Of a stretch of 64,000 bases of DNA, positions 32,733 through 42,341 are shown one piece after another; the first letter of the stretch is position 1; every line of letters starts with the position of its first letter. The position numbers and the translations under genes are program-made. Source of the DNA: Polaribacter sp. Q13 (GTDB taxonomy: Bacteria; Bacteroidota; Bacteroidia; Flavobacteriales; Flavobacteriaceae); NCBI RefSeq assembly GCF_016858305.2, contig NZ_CP074436.1:3740001-3804000 (forward strand), in the 5' to 3' direction. The notes below the pieces were generated by a model. It was not told where the DNA came from, ran no database searches, and saw only the letters and a list, made by a program, of their open reading frames with translations.

Positions 32733-33689
32733 TTAAAAATAACAACGGTTATGAAATAACCAACGTGTATTTCTATTTAAATTTAAATCGAAACGAATTA
32801 TAATTTCATGAGAGCTTAAGTTGTTTCCATAACTTGCTAACCTATTATCATAAGAATACCCCACCCTATATTTTTTATTTATAATTATAGCAAATAATGC
32901 ACTGATGGATTCTTTATAACGATAAGATAATCCTGTTTCAATCTTATCTTTGTAAATTAAATTAGCATTTAAATCAACTGACATCGGCAAGCTAGGTGTG
33001 TATTTTACAATTGTTGAAGGCTTAAGTTTAAAGTTTTCAGACAAATCATATATAAAACCTGTTGATAAAAAAAAATTATTATGTTTTATTCCAAAATTGT
33101 TTTCTAGGTTTTTAAGGGTTTTAAATTGATTGGAATCTAAAATATTTGGAATGGATAATCCTACAAAAAACTCTTCAGTATAATACAATCCTCCAAAACC
33201 TATATTTGCATATGTACCGTTATTAGATGCATATATTTCATTGTCTGGAGTTATTCCTCCTGCATAGTTGTTATTAAAAAAAGTAATACCACCTTTTAAA
33301 CCAAAAGATAATCTTTCGTAACGAGATATGGCAAGCGTATATGAAGCATCTAAATTTATATTATTGCTGTTTGCTAAACCCAATTTGTCGTTTATTACGG
33401 TTACTCCAAAACCTAAACCAGCAGCTGTCCTTGCATTTATAGAAAAGGTTCTAGTTTCTGGAGCTCCTTCTACACCAACCCATTGCTTACGCGATAAAAA
33501 AGAGATGCTTAAATCTGCTTTAGAACCCACAAAAGCCGGGTTTATTACCTGCATGTTATACAAATATTGTGTATAATGTGGTGTTAGTTGTGCGTAATTA
33601 ATGGTCGTAAAAAAAAGAAAGATGAAGGCATTTATATAAAGCTGCCTATATTCAATTTTTAGATTGTTTAGGGGGTTGTTTTTTATCAT
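32733..33689 (-). CDS. PorP/SprF family type IX secretion system membrane protein
   Basis: This 318-residue outer-membrane protein has a signal peptide (ending TINYAQ, about 34) and the PorP/SprF start LTPHYTQYLYNMQVINPAFVG (about 35-55). Repeated beta strands follow. PorP/SprF proteins pair with type B cargo proteins of the T9SS. The start overlaps the stop of the upstream 1,676-residue cargo by 4 bp (ATGA), so the two are translationally coupled and this is its dedicated partner. No core T9SS genes lie in the window. Confidence 0.9.
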   Translation of the reverse strand: MIKNNPLNNLKIEYRQLYINAFIFLFFTTINYAQLTPHYTQYLYNMQVINPAFVGSKADLSISFLSRKQWVGVEGAPETRTFSINARTAAGLGFGVTVINDKLGLANSNNINLDASYTLAISRYERLSFGLKGGITFFNNNYAGGITPDNEIYASNNGTYANIGFGGLYYTEEFFVGLSIPNILDSNQFKTLKNLENNFGIKHNNFFLSTGFIYDLSENFKLKPSTIVKYTPSLPMSVDLNANLIYKDKIETGLSYRYKESISALFAIIINKKYRVGYSYDNRLASYGNNLSSHEIIIRFDLNLNRNTRWLFHNRCYF

Positions 33690-36600
33690 CTTATTAATTG
33701 AATAAAGCTTTTTTTAGGTTTGGTAATTCCGTCGTTGTAGTTTAAAGAATAATAATAAATACCCTCTGTAACAGGTTTTCCATGATTGCAACCATCCCAC
33801 CAAAGAGGATTTGACTTTCCGTTGTTATTATAATTAAATACTTGACCTCCCCAACGATCCATAATGATTATTTTAAAGTTAGGATACTCTTCAATACCCG
33901 CAATTTCAAAAGTGTCACTTTTTCCATCGCCATTTGGCGAAAATAGGTTTGGATAATCATTATCTTTTATAGTTCCAGTTCCAAATATGGTTGATGAAAT
34001 ATTAGAGACATCTGTAGATGTTATGCTTACTTGTAGTCGCATGGTTTCTGTATCTTCATTTAAAGAGTCATCTATGGTTTGTATCTTTTGGGTTATAGAT
34101 GTAGAAAATGCAGGGATTGTAGCGTTGGTAAATAACATTTTAAAATCTTCTAAATCACTTGCTGTTTCATTAACCGATTGCAAATTAAAATTGATTGGTA
34201 AAGAGTTTTGCATTGGTTCATCAGAATCTGGATTTATAAGAGAAATTGTAAATACCAAAGTAGCTCCCTCAATAACTGTTACATCATCTATTATAATTTG
34301 GGGTTCTTGATTAATATCTAAAATGGTTCCGGTTTTTGTTAAATCTTGGGTTCCTATAGGTGAAGAAGCTACAACTCCTAAAACATTTATAAACTCATCT
34401 GGTTCGTTTATGTTGTCTACATATGTAGAAATGTTAAACGTAGTTTCTGTATTCGCATTCTCAGGATCTGTCGTTTCGTTAATAGATACAGATTTATAAG
34501 AACTTGGGTAATCTTCTGGACTAATTGCGGTTCCGTCGGTTGTATGGATATCTATGTAAATAGGTCTAGAAGATGGATGACTTAGTTTAATTGTGTGTTC
34601 TAAATCTTCACCTTCCTTATTTTCGGAATCATTCATACTTATAGATGGAGCATCATCATCATCTAAAATAGTACCAACACCACTTATTTCTGTGTTAATG
34701 GTATTGTTAGAGATTATTTTTCCGTTTAAAGTAAATAATTCCTCTAATTCATCAATATTGTCATCTAAAGAGGTTATGGTAAATGTTTTTGTATCTGTAA
34801 AAGCAGGTATCTTTAACATTTTTGATGTTACTTGCTCATAATCATAAGGGGCGATTGCTATATTGTATTTGTTTGCGGTTTCAGTACCGTCTTCTGTTGT
34901 AAAACTAATTGTAATTGGTGATGCACTTTGAATCAATTTAGAGTGATCAGTCTTTTTAACTAGCAAGATTGTGAATTCTAAAACTTTTCCTTCTATAGCA
35001 GAAACGTTATCAATAAGTACGTCGATTGCTATAATTTCTCTCCAATCTCTTTCGGTTGTATCGGGGTCATCGTTGTTTGGAAAATCGGTAGGATCTTGAT
35101 TATTTGTTGGGTTTACTAGGATTTTGTTATTGTCATAAGCGTCGTCTAAGCCATCATTATCACTATCTAAATTTAGTGGGTTAGTTTCTGCTACTCCATC
35201 ATTATCATCATCCCAAGCTTCAATAGCATCATCACGAATGTCGTTATCAGAATTTAAATCAATATAATCAGGATCACCATCACGATCTGTGTCTGTTGGA
35301 GTAATTCCATTTGGGTATGCTGTGTCTATACCAAAAGTATTAACAATGCCGTTAGGGGCTTTATAAGTAGCGGTAGTTTGTCCTTCAATATTATCTACAA
35401 TACCATCTGCATCTGCATCAATATCTATAAAGTTAGGAGAACCATTTGCATCTGTATTTAGAATAGTGTATTTAATAGATGTACTTGCAGTGTCGGTGTT
35501 TTCTAAAGTGTTATCTAGTCCGTTATTACCTACAAAATTATTGGTTGTACCAGATTGGTCTTTGTCTGCTGCCCTATTTCCTGCTTCTACAATATCTAAA
35601 ATTCCATCATTATCACTATCTAAATCAAAGTGATTAGGAACACCATCATTATCAAAATCAAAAATATCGACAATACCATCATTATTGGCATCAACTCCGT
35701 AATCTGTATCTCTGTAATTAGGTGTTAAATCTTTGTCATGATCATCTAAAGGATTTAATCCGTTATATTCATCAATATCTAGTATGGTATCATTATCATC
35801 ATCAATATCAACGAAGTTTGTAATTCCGTCATTATCTGTATCCGTTGAGGCATTTACAAGTACAAAAGCAGAAGAACTTATAATTACATTTAATGGGTCT
35901 GTTGCTGTAAAACTAGAAGTGTTGGGGTTAATACAGTCTTCATAAAATACAACTGTAAATTGAACTGTAATTGTTTCTCCTTGCATTAATATACCGGAAG
36001 TACCATCAAAAAAATTAATATCTGAAACTCCGTTATATGCCGGGTTTAATGTTGGGTTAGTGGTTGCTGTAGAGTTTTCTATAAAAGGAAGGCTAACAGA
36101 AACAATATTACCAACACAAATTTTATTTAAGTCGTCTTGTAGGTTTAAGTTTTCTAATTGTACAATTTCACTAGTATTTTTAACGGTAAGTTGAAACGTA
36201 ATTTCTTGGTGTTCTAAAATTCCATTAGGAACTTTATTTACTTCTGAAATTGTTTTAGTATTTCCAGAAAAAGAATTAAAAAGAAAAACCATACTAGAAG
36301 CAGAACAACTGCATTGTAATGATGATGAAACAGGCGCTGTAGGTGAATTAGAAGGGTAATATCTATCTAAATGATTTCCTAAATTATCTGACCAATTAAC
36401 AAAAGAGTAACTTTTATTACTAGAAGTTGTTGTTTCATCAAACCCATCTATACCGCCTTGAGTTTGAGAACGATTTAATTGATAAAAATTATTTACTCTA
36501 GAAGAAGAAAAAGGTTCTGTTAAATAAAAGATTTCTAAAATAACAGTTTCTCCTGGAGCAAGAGTGTTATTTGGCATTAATAATTTAGTGTTTGTGTCTC

Positions 36601-38716
36601 CGTTATAGGAATTATTAACGGTAACATTAGGCCCAGAAATTTGAGTAACTTTAAGTTCTTTAAAAACAATAGACTTGTTTAAAAAATCACCTAAGCCCAT
36701 ATTGTAATTAATATTGTTTGCGGTAGCAGTTCCTTCATTTGTTAAGATTACTCTATTGGTGTAATCAAAAGTTCCGTCTGGGTTTACTTTAGGTTTAGGC
36801 TCTGGTACATATAAACCTCCAGCTAGAATAGCTTCTGTAGTATGAAAATCTGTTAATAAAACATTCGCAGTATCGTTTCCTATGGTAGAGGTAACATCTA
36901 CAACATGATTAAAATCGATTCCAGAACCAGATGGAGTAGGGTTTGGTCTGCCATTACAAAAAGGGTTTACTGTTACACAAAACTGAATATTTATAGATTG
37001 TCTTGGGTATAAAGTAAAATTATCTATGGCATTTTTATTAAAAATTTCATTTGATGAAGCAGTAAAAAAGTCATTATTTATAGCGTCATTATCAAAATCT
37101 AAAGGATATGGGTTGTTTACAAAATCTTGAACGGAAGTGGTGCTTACAGTAACTCCTTCTATTTTTTCAACACATGTATTTCCATAAATAGCATTTAAAT
37201 CATTTGTTAAATTGATGTTGGTTATAAGGTTTTCTGCATGGTAATCTCTAGCTGTACTTGTGTTTTTAAGCGTTATGTTATATTTAATTTTATAGACTCC
37301 GTCTACTGTGTAGCCTTGGTTGCAACTAGATAAAGATTTTATTTTTAATAAGTTAGTGATATGTTCTACTGTTAAATATAAATTAGCAGCATCTGTAAAA
37401 GTTCCATCAGAAATGATGTATTTAATTACAGGAACATTACCCGTGTAGTTTTTAGCAGGGATAAAAGAATAGCTACCATCTGGTTTAAAAGAGATACTTC
37501 CTTCTGTAAAAGTAGCTGTTTGATCTGTGTTATACGTTTTGCCGTTTACAATAAAATTAATAATAGACAAGGCGTTATTGTCTTGGTCACTATCATTTAT
37601 TAATACCCCAGGGTTATGAACACTTAAAGTAGTGTTTATGTTTGCAGTATCATAATCATCTTTTGCATCTGGCGGATATAAGTTGATGATTTTTATAGTT
37701 AGGTTAGCTGTACTTGTAAAAGTTCCGTCTGAAACTGTATAATTAATTGTAGGAATACTATTGTTATAATCTGTTGCAGGAGTAAAAGAAAAACTACCAT
37801 TTGCATTTAAGGTAATAGACCCTTCATTAAATTTAGCTTTTTCACCAACCTTATAACTAACGGAATCTATTTTAAATTCTGTAATTGTTAGAAAGTTTTT
37901 ATCTTTATCTGTGTCGTTATTTAAGATCCCTGGAGCATCAATATTTAATGCTGCATTTGTTTCTGTTGTATAATTGTCGTTTTGTACGGTTGGCGGATAT
38001 AAGTTAATGATTTTTATAGTTAGGTTAGCTGTACTTGTAAAAGTTCCGTCTGAAACCGTATAATTAATTGTAGGAATACTCTTGTTATAATCTTTTGTAG
38101 GAATAAAAGAAAAACTACCATTAGCATTTATGGTAATAGATCCTTCATTAAATTTAGCTTTTTCACCAACTTTATAACTAACGGAATCTATTTTAAATTC
38201 TGTAATTGTTAGAAAGTTTTCATCTTTATCAGTATCGTTATTTAAGATGCCCGGAGCATCAATATTTAATGCTGCATTTGTTTCTGTTGTATAATTGTCG
38301 TTTTGTGCCTTTGGCGGATATAAGTTAATGATTTTTATAGTTAGGTTAGCAGATGCTGTAAAAGTTCCATCAGAAATTGTATAGTTAACTACAATAGTAA
38401 AGTCGTTATAATTGATGGTAGGTATAAAAACAAAACTACCATTAGCATTTATGGTAATTGTTCCTTCAGGTAAACTAATACTGTTTCCTACATTATATGT
38501 ACTACCGCTCACAGAAAATCGAATGACTTCTAGTTCATCATCATCTTTGTCTGTATCATTACTTAATAAACCAGGAGTGTTAATTCTTAGTTCTAAATTT
38601 GTTTTAGTAGCATAACTATCATCTAATGCTATAGGAGCTGTTTGTGCTGCTGTAAATTGATAGAAAAGTAGAAAGAATATAACTATTTTATAGGTATTGT
38701 ATTTAGGGGATATCAT
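33686..38716 (-). CDS. Giant T9SS type B cargo: Ig-like/TSP3/Calx-beta adhesin
   Basis: This 1,676-residue protein has a signal peptide (1-25), four cadherin/Ig-like repeats of 107 residues (about 26-455, with TETNAALNIDAPGILNNDTD), and a conserved-repeat region (about 456-950). Thrombospondin type 3 calcium repeats follow (about 955-1235, DxDxDG loops), then three Calx-beta domains (about 1236-1588). The C-terminus is the type B sorting domain (1589-1676: NLFSPNGDGKSDTFEI, MDRWGGQVFNYNN, WDGCNHGKPVTEGIYYYSL). It is secreted by the T9SS and should be a calcium-stiffened surface or released adhesin. Repeats 2 and 3 are nearly identical in DNA. Its partner PorP/SprF gene overlaps its end. Confidence 0.9.
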   Translation of the reverse strand: MISPKYNTYKIVIFFLLFYQFTAAQTAPIALDDSYATKTNLELRINTPGLLSNDTDKDDDELEVIRFSVSGSTYNVGNSISLPEGTITINANGSFVFIPTINYNDFTIVVNYTISDGTFTASANLTIKIINLYPPKAQNDNYTTETNAALNIDAPGILNNDTDKDENFLTITEFKIDSVSYKVGEKAKFNEGSITINANGSFSFIPTKDYNKSIPTINYTVSDGTFTSTANLTIKIINLYPPTVQNDNYTTETNAALNIDAPGILNNDTDKDKNFLTITEFKIDSVSYKVGEKAKFNEGSITLNANGSFSFTPATDYNNSIPTINYTVSDGTFTSTANLTIKIINLYPPDAKDDYDTANINTTLSVHNPGVLINDSDQDNNALSIINFIVNGKTYNTDQTATFTEGSISFKPDGSYSFIPAKNYTGNVPVIKYIISDGTFTDAANLYLTVEHITNLLKIKSLSSCNQGYTVDGVYKIKYNITLKNTSTARDYHAENLITNINLTNDLNAIYGNTCVEKIEGVTVSTTSVQDFVNNPYPLDFDNDAINNDFFTASSNEIFNKNAIDNFTLYPRQSINIQFCVTVNPFCNGRPNPTPSGSGIDFNHVVDVTSTIGNDTANVLLTDFHTTEAILAGGLYVPEPKPKVNPDGTFDYTNRVILTNEGTATANNINYNMGLGDFLNKSIVFKELKVTQISGPNVTVNNSYNGDTNTKLLMPNNTLAPGETVILEIFYLTEPFSSSRVNNFYQLNRSQTQGGIDGFDETTTSSNKSYSFVNWSDNLGNHLDRYYPSNSPTAPVSSSLQCSCSASSMVFLFNSFSGNTKTISEVNKVPNGILEHQEITFQLTVKNTSEIVQLENLNLQDDLNKICVGNIVSVSLPFIENSTATTNPTLNPAYNGVSDINFFDGTSGILMQGETITVQFTVVFYEDCINPNTSSFTATDPLNVIISSSAFVLVNASTDTDNDGITNFVDIDDDNDTILDIDEYNGLNPLDDHDKDLTPNYRDTDYGVDANNDGIVDIFDFDNDGVPNHFDLDSDNDGILDIVEAGNRAADKDQSGTTNNFVGNNGLDNTLENTDTASTSIKYTILNTDANGSPNFIDIDADADGIVDNIEGQTTATYKAPNGIVNTFGIDTAYPNGITPTDTDRDGDPDYIDLNSDNDIRDDAIEAWDDDNDGVAETNPLNLDSDNDGLDDAYDNNKILVNPTNNQDPTDFPNNDDPDTTERDWREIIAIDVLIDNVSAIEGKVLEFTILLVKKTDHSKLIQSASPITISFTTEDGTETANKYNIAIAPYDYEQVTSKMLKIPAFTDTKTFTITSLDDNIDELEELFTLNGKIISNNTINTEISGVGTILDDDDAPSISMNDSENKEGEDLEHTIKLSHPSSRPIYIDIHTTDGTAISPEDYPSSYKSVSINETTDPENANTETTFNISTYVDNINEPDEFINVLGVVASSPIGTQDLTKTGTILDINQEPQIIIDDVTVIEGATLVFTISLINPDSDEPMQNSLPINFNLQSVNETASDLEDFKMLFTNATIPAFSTSITQKIQTIDDSLNEDTETMRLQVSITSTDVSNISSTIFGTGTIKDNDYPNLFSPNGDGKSDTFEIAGIEEYPNFKIIIMDRWGGQVFNYNNNGKSNPLWWDGCNHGKPVTEGIYYYSLNYNDGITKPKKSFIQLIR
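37350..38640 (-). repeat. Four tandem 321-bp coding repeats in the adhesin gene
   Basis: The unit boundary GGCGGATATAAGTT (plus strand) recurs at 37671, 37992 and 38313, exactly 321 bp apart (107 codons). Units 2 and 3 are almost identical; units 1 and 4 are more divergent. This points to recent duplication and possible length variation between strains. Confidence 0.8.
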
Positions 38717-38785
38717 TCTTAGGGGGCGTTAAATGATTTTAATAAAAAAGTTTATATGTTGTCAGGTCATTTTTTTTATGGGCAA

Positions 38786-38992
38786 TCAATTTATATCAAA
38801 ATCTACATCGTTAACAGATGCATTTAAGGGTTCAATCTTTAAAGTAGTATTGGTTTTAGTATAATGTTTGTTCTTTTCTGATTCAGGATTTGCTGCAGCA
38901 AACTTATTGAATAATAAAAGGAATAATAAAAATATTAGTAGATAGGATACTAGATTTATTATAAAAGTCTTGTTTTTTTTAGTGTTTACCAT
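38786..38992 (-). pseudogene. Decayed copy of the adhesin 5' end (68 codons)
   Basis: The frame has a hydrophobic N-terminus and then HYTKTNTTLKIEPLNASVNDVD. This aligns with the adhesin repeat start (YTTETNAALNIDAPGILNNDTD) before stopping. The 25 bp ahead of its start match the leader of the adhesin gene, including a C6 tract. It is a remnant of a duplicated adhesin gene, or a short protein derived from one. Confidence 0.6.
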
Positions 38993-39086
38993 TTGTAGGG
39001 GGGATTAAATGATTTTAATATTTATATGAACTATTTAAAGGCAGAGGTTTGTTTTAAACACTGCCATATTTTTTGTTTTTTGTGGT

Positions 39087-39302
39087 CTATAATAAACGGG
39101 GGTAACTCGAATAAAAACGAGTAACCGACTGAAAAAATTTATTTAGGCCTATGTGATTAATAAGCAGGTCTATATTGTTAGTAGTAAATGTAGTGTATGT
39201 TTTAATATCGTAATTATCCGTTATAGCTACAGGAGTTGCAGTAGCTAACTGATAGGATATTCCGAAAAATACAATAATATTGTATTTGTTTTTTTGTATC
39301 AT
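39087..39302 (-). pseudogene. Second decayed copy of the adhesin 5' end (71 codons)
   Basis: The frame begins like the adhesin: the adhesin has YQFTAAQTAPIALDDSYATKT and this one has YQLATATPVAITDNYDIKT. It then continues TTNNIDLLINHIGLN before losing similarity. The upstream leader (TAATCATTTAACCCCCCAACAAATG) is again shared. The frame ends at 39087 without a complete domain. Confidence 0.6.
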
Positions 39303-39468
39303 TTGTTGGGGGGTTAAATGATTATGTAATTCTAACTATTGATAAAAATACAGATAAATATTTTAAATACTGCGTTTTTATATGTTTTAATTCAGCAAAA
39401 ATATAAAATATTTATGATTAACAAGGCTTTTTTGAGTTAAAATAAATTACAAATATTTGTAAATCAAT

Positions 39469-39675
39469 CTATTGTCCCCATAGTATGCGGATTGCTATAA
39501 AAACAGCAATAATGATTCCTCCATACATAAGTACTTTTATTCCGGTATCTTTATAATAACGTTTGTGATTTTTAATATCTTTTCTGTAACTATAAATCAT
39601 TAAGGCAGTAAAAGCAATGATAAAAAAAATCATAAAAACGATTCTTCCTGAAGTAAAATAAGCACCTAAAAACAT
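39469..39675 (-). CDS. Small two-helix membrane protein (68 aa)
   Basis: The protein has two hydrophobic helices (about 11-30 and 47-66) separated by a basic loop, YRKDIKNHKRYYKDTG. I recognise no named family, though short proteins of this kind are widespread in flavobacteria. It ends with WGQ. No operon partner is close. Confidence 0.65.
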   Translation of the reverse strand: MFLGAYFTSGRIVFMIFFIIAFTALMIYSYRKDIKNHKRYYKDTGIKVLMYGGIIIAVFIAIRILWGQ

Positions 39676-39812
39676 AATTTGTATTCTTTATAAGTTGTGA
39701 GTTAATAGTAAACAAGAAGCTTTTATTTTATCAGAAAGATTCTATATATTGTCTAACTAAAATTAACAAAATTCTATTTTGTAAAATTACAAATTAAAAG
39801 AAGAATGTCATT

Positions 39813-39836
39813 GTTTTTAGAGTAACTTCTAAAAAC
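39813..39836 (+). promoter_or_regulatory. Hairpin in the leader of the MazG-like gene
   Basis: GTTTTTAGA and TCTAAAAAC form a perfect 9-bp stem with a 6-nt loop, 55 bp before the start codon. There is no T run. It may affect mRNA stability; the role is not shown. Confidence 0.35.
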
Positions 39837-39890
39837 AGAATATCATAAACCAAAATTTAAACCAAAAGAATTATAAAAATCTTATACATA

Positions 39891-40277
39891 ATGAAAAACA
39901 AAATAGCAGCAGTAACTAAATTTCACACCGCTTTTAAATTAAACATGAATCAAGAACCAATTGCAAATATTGGTAAAGATAGAAATACACTTCGTTTTGA
40001 TTTAATGAAAGAAGAAAATGAAGAGTATATAGAAGCAGCAGAAAACAATGATTTGGTAGAGGTTGCAGATGCTCTAGGAGATATGTTATATATTTTATGT
40101 GGAACAATTATAGAACATGGAATGCAAGATAAAATAGAAGAAGTCTTCAATGAAATTCAACGTAGTAATATGAGTAAATTAGGTGCAGATGGTAAACCTA
40201 TTTACAGAGAAGATGGCAAAGTTTTAAAAGGGCCTAATTATTTTAAGCCCAACATTGCCGAGATTTTAGAAAAATAA
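39891..40277 (+). CDS. MazG/PRA-PH-like nucleoside triphosphate pyrophosphohydrolase
   Basis: This 128-residue all-alpha NTP pyrophosphatase has the metal-binding signature EENEEYIEA (about 42-50) followed by EVADALGDMLYILCG (about 57-71), i.e. the ExxE...ExxD pattern. A C-terminal DGKPIYREDGKVLKGPNYFKP segment is typical of the small MazG-like family. The enzymes remove the beta-gamma pyrophosphate from (d)NTPs or phosphoribosyl-ATP. Which substrate is used cannot be read from the sequence. It is convergent with the next gene, 4 bp away. Confidence 0.8.
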   Translation: MKNKIAAVTKFHTAFKLNMNQEPIANIGKDRNTLRFDLMKEENEEYIEAAENNDLVEVADALGDMLYILCGTIIEHGMQDKIEEVFNEIQRSNMSKLGADGKPIYREDGKVLKGPNYFKPNIAEILEK

Positions 40278-40281
40278 AATA

Positions 40282-40764
40282 TTATAAATATCTGTTATAC
40301 CAGCTTTCTTCAATAGGGATTTCCCAATTGTTATCAAAGTCAACTTTTGTGGTAATTAAATTATCAAAAATGATACTTTTTGCAGTTACAGCTTTGTTTT
40401 TAAGTAGTTTTTTAAAGTCTTTTAAATCTTTGTATTGCACAAATTCTCCTTGTTTAAAACAAGCATTCATTTTGTCTAACAATTCTACTTCATATTCTTG
40501 TTGTAAACCCAAAATAAAAGAAACAGAAGCATCAACATCTGCATTTGTTAAATTAGAATTTTCACTATCAGCAAATAGTACAATAAAACGGTTGTAAAGA
40601 AATTTGTACGAAACTTTAAAATTTTCGTCGTCAGATTTCCAGTTTTCTAGAAATTCTTTTACTTTGCTTTCAATTCCTTCAATTTCATTAGGATAGAATT
40701 TTCTGCTAGAAGGGTATACCCAAACTTTTGCGTTTTCGGTAATTGTGGAATAATCTACAAACAT
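40282..40764 (-). CDS. Conserved hypothetical protein (misnamed ABC transporter ATPase)
   Basis: The start is taken at ATG 40764, giving 160 residues beginning MFVDYSTITENAKVWVYPSSR; a longer frame adds 17 residues with no family support. Flavobacterial relatives are often labelled ABC transporter ATPase, but no Walker motifs are present. The protein is acidic with a C-terminal IPIEESWYNRYL block. The function is unknown. It ends 4 bp from the convergent MazG-like gene. Confidence 0.7.
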   Translation of the reverse strand: MFVDYSTITENAKVWVYPSSRKFYPNEIEGIESKVKEFLENWKSDDENFKVSYKFLYNRFIVLFADSENSNLTNADVDASVSFILGLQQEYEVELLDKMNACFKQGEFVQYKDLKDFKKLLKNKAVTAKSIIFDNLITTKVDFDNNWEIPIEESWYNRYL

Positions 40765-40799
40765 TTTTATATAATTTTCGCTGCAAAGATACAGAAAAG

Positions 40800-40836
40800 A
40801 AAAACCGCAAATCAATTTATTAATTTGCGGTTTTAA
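40800..40836 (-). terminator. Rho-independent terminator of the thioredoxin-like gene
   Basis: AAAACCGCAAAT and ATTTGCGGTTTT form a strong stem around an AT loop, with T/A runs on both sides. It lies after the minus-strand gene ending at 40864. Confidence 0.85.
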
Positions 40837-40863
40837 ATTTATTTTGATTTTTAATTAGAACTC

Positions 40864-41466
40864 TTATGCTAAGGACTTTTTAAAAAGTTTGATAAAATCT
40901 TCTTGTAAACTTTGTCCTTTATTTTTGTTATACCAAACTTGTAAGTCTTGTTTAAACTGTGCATCTATAACACCATGTTCTGCTTTATAGTCTGCAACCA
41001 TTTTAGTAGCCTCACTAGGCCTAGGTCCCCAAGTATTTATTACGTTATTATTTTTATCTAAAGCAATTAATTTTGGTATGGATTTACCGCCATTGGTTAA
41101 AAACAGGTTCATTAAATCTTCATTCTCATCTCTTAAAGCTAATTTAAGCGTAATAAGATCATTTGTTTCTGCAATTTTATTTATAACAGGTAGGTTTTGT
41201 GCAGCATCTCCACACCAACCTTCTGCAATAACCAACCAAGTTTGTGGTTCATTAATTTCTTGCATTTCTGCAATGGTTTCTTCAGATATTTTTATGGTTT
41301 TATCTAAACGCTTCATTCTTTTATCGTTTAACAAGCTGTAGTTTGTTAAATCTTCAGATTGATTAGGTCCTGTAGCTTTTCCTTCTGCTAATAAATTACT
41401 TACTAAACCTCTATACTCTATATATGATAATGCGTTCTCTAAACTTTTTTCAATGATTTTTTTCAT
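40864..41466 (-). CDS. Thioredoxin family protein with WCGD instead of CxxC
   Basis: This 200-residue cytoplasmic protein has a thioredoxin fold in its middle: TWLVIAEGWCGDAAQNLPVI (about 76-95) and the cis-Pro region GGKSIPKLIALD. The active site reads CGDA, so the second Cys is missing, which is usual for this clade (thioredoxin_9 type). It probably does not act as a dithiol oxidoreductase; a monothiol or binding role is inferred. It is a single gene with a terminator. Confidence 0.8.
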   Translation of the reverse strand: MKKIIEKSLENALSYIEYRGLVSNLLAEGKATGPNQSEDLTNYSLLNDKRMKRLDKTIKISEETIAEMQEINEPQTWLVIAEGWCGDAAQNLPVINKIAETNDLITLKLALRDENEDLMNLFLTNGGKSIPKLIALDKNNNVINTWGPRPSEATKMVADYKAEHGVIDAQFKQDLQVWYNKNKGQSLQEDFIKLFKKSLA

Positions 41467-41682
41467 CTTCTAATATTTTATACAAATGTATTTTTATTAC
41501 TTAAAACAATTGGTAACCTTTGTTACAAAAGTCTTAATTTTTACTTATTTAAATAGACGAAAAAAAAAGAATATCTTACAAAGTTATTTTTTTAGTATAA
41601 ATAAGGCCTTGTGTTACAATTTTCTTAAATTGATAACAGATGCTCTTAAAATGTGTATTTTTACCACTTATTATAAAAACTC

Positions 41683-42336
41683 GTGAAACAAATTATTTAC
41701 TTATTTATATCAGTCATTTTATTTTCTTGTAGTAATAATAAGCAAGAAACTATTAAAACACCCCAAGAAACACCTAAATTAAGTATTTCTAAACAGCATA
41801 TTTCTGTAGAAAATGTAAAACCTATTTATAAAAAAGAGGTAGAAAATTGGGAAGAATTAAAATCAGTAAATTCTTTTATAAAGAAGTTTCAAAAAGTATC
41901 TCCTAACGAGGCTTTAAGTAATGCTTTAGAATTGAGGGATTTAATAATAAGTTTAAAGGATAGTGTAAAACCAGCAATTTTTAACAATCCTCCTTTTCAA
42001 ACAAGAATAGATGTGTTAAATAATGAGGCCTTGCGTTTGGCAGATTTAACCTTTATACCCGCTATTACGTCAGAAGAAGTTAATTTACAAATAGACAAAA
42101 CAATAGCCGCTTTTTCATCTGTTAATTCTAAAATTAATAGCATTCTTGCTAAAAAAAGTTTTGAAGATGAAATAGATGTGGAATTCGCTTTTATTGGTAT
42201 AGATTCTACACAAATGGATAGCATATCCAAGAAATCTATTAACTTAAAAAAGCACGTAGAAGATTCAATAAAAAAGACTAGGGTAAAGCCTAAGTTACGT
42301 GTTATTAAGAAACAAGTAGAAAAAGTGGAAAAATAA
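41683..42336 (+). CDS. Hypothetical lipoprotein (217 aa)
   Basis: The signal peptide ends in a lipobox (ILFSC, Cys about 16). The rest is charged and helical, with NWEELKSVNSFIKKFQKVSPNEAL and a long coiled-coil-like Lys/Glu-rich end (KQVEKVEK). The start is GTG 41683; an in-frame stop at 41674 rules out anything further upstream. No named family is recognised. It is followed after 5 bp by another lipoprotein gene, so the two form an operon. Confidence 0.7.
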   Translation: MKQIIYLFISVILFSCSNNKQETIKTPQETPKLSISKQHISVENVKPIYKKEVENWEELKSVNSFIKKFQKVSPNEALSNALELRDLIISLKDSVKPAIFNNPPFQTRIDVLNNEALRLADLTFIPAITSEEVNLQIDKTIAAFSSVNSKINSILAKKSFEDEIDVEFAFIGIDSTQMDSISKKSINLKKHVEDSIKKTRVKPKLRVIKKQVEKVEK

Positions 42337-42341
42337 AAAAG

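Larger units (their letters stand above)
38717..39328 (-). repeat. Triplicated leader with C-tract before three adhesin-like starts
   Basis: Just ahead of the starts at 38716, 38992 and 39302 the coding strand reads ATCATTTAA, then 5 or 6 C residues, then a short A-rich run and ATG. The shared block extends about 20-25 bp. It indicates that promoter/leader and N-terminus were duplicated together. Confidence 0.7.

Noticed and set aside
38733..39020. Plus-strand frames and G6 tracts resembling the GGGGGGATAT leader at 52747
   Set aside because: The minus-strand frames show real similarity to the adhesin, so the plus-strand G tracts are just the complement of its C-tract leader.
41486..41686. 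66-codon frame upstream of the GTG-start lipoprotein
   Set aside because: Its composition is that of AT-rich noncoding DNA and it overlaps the following gene start.
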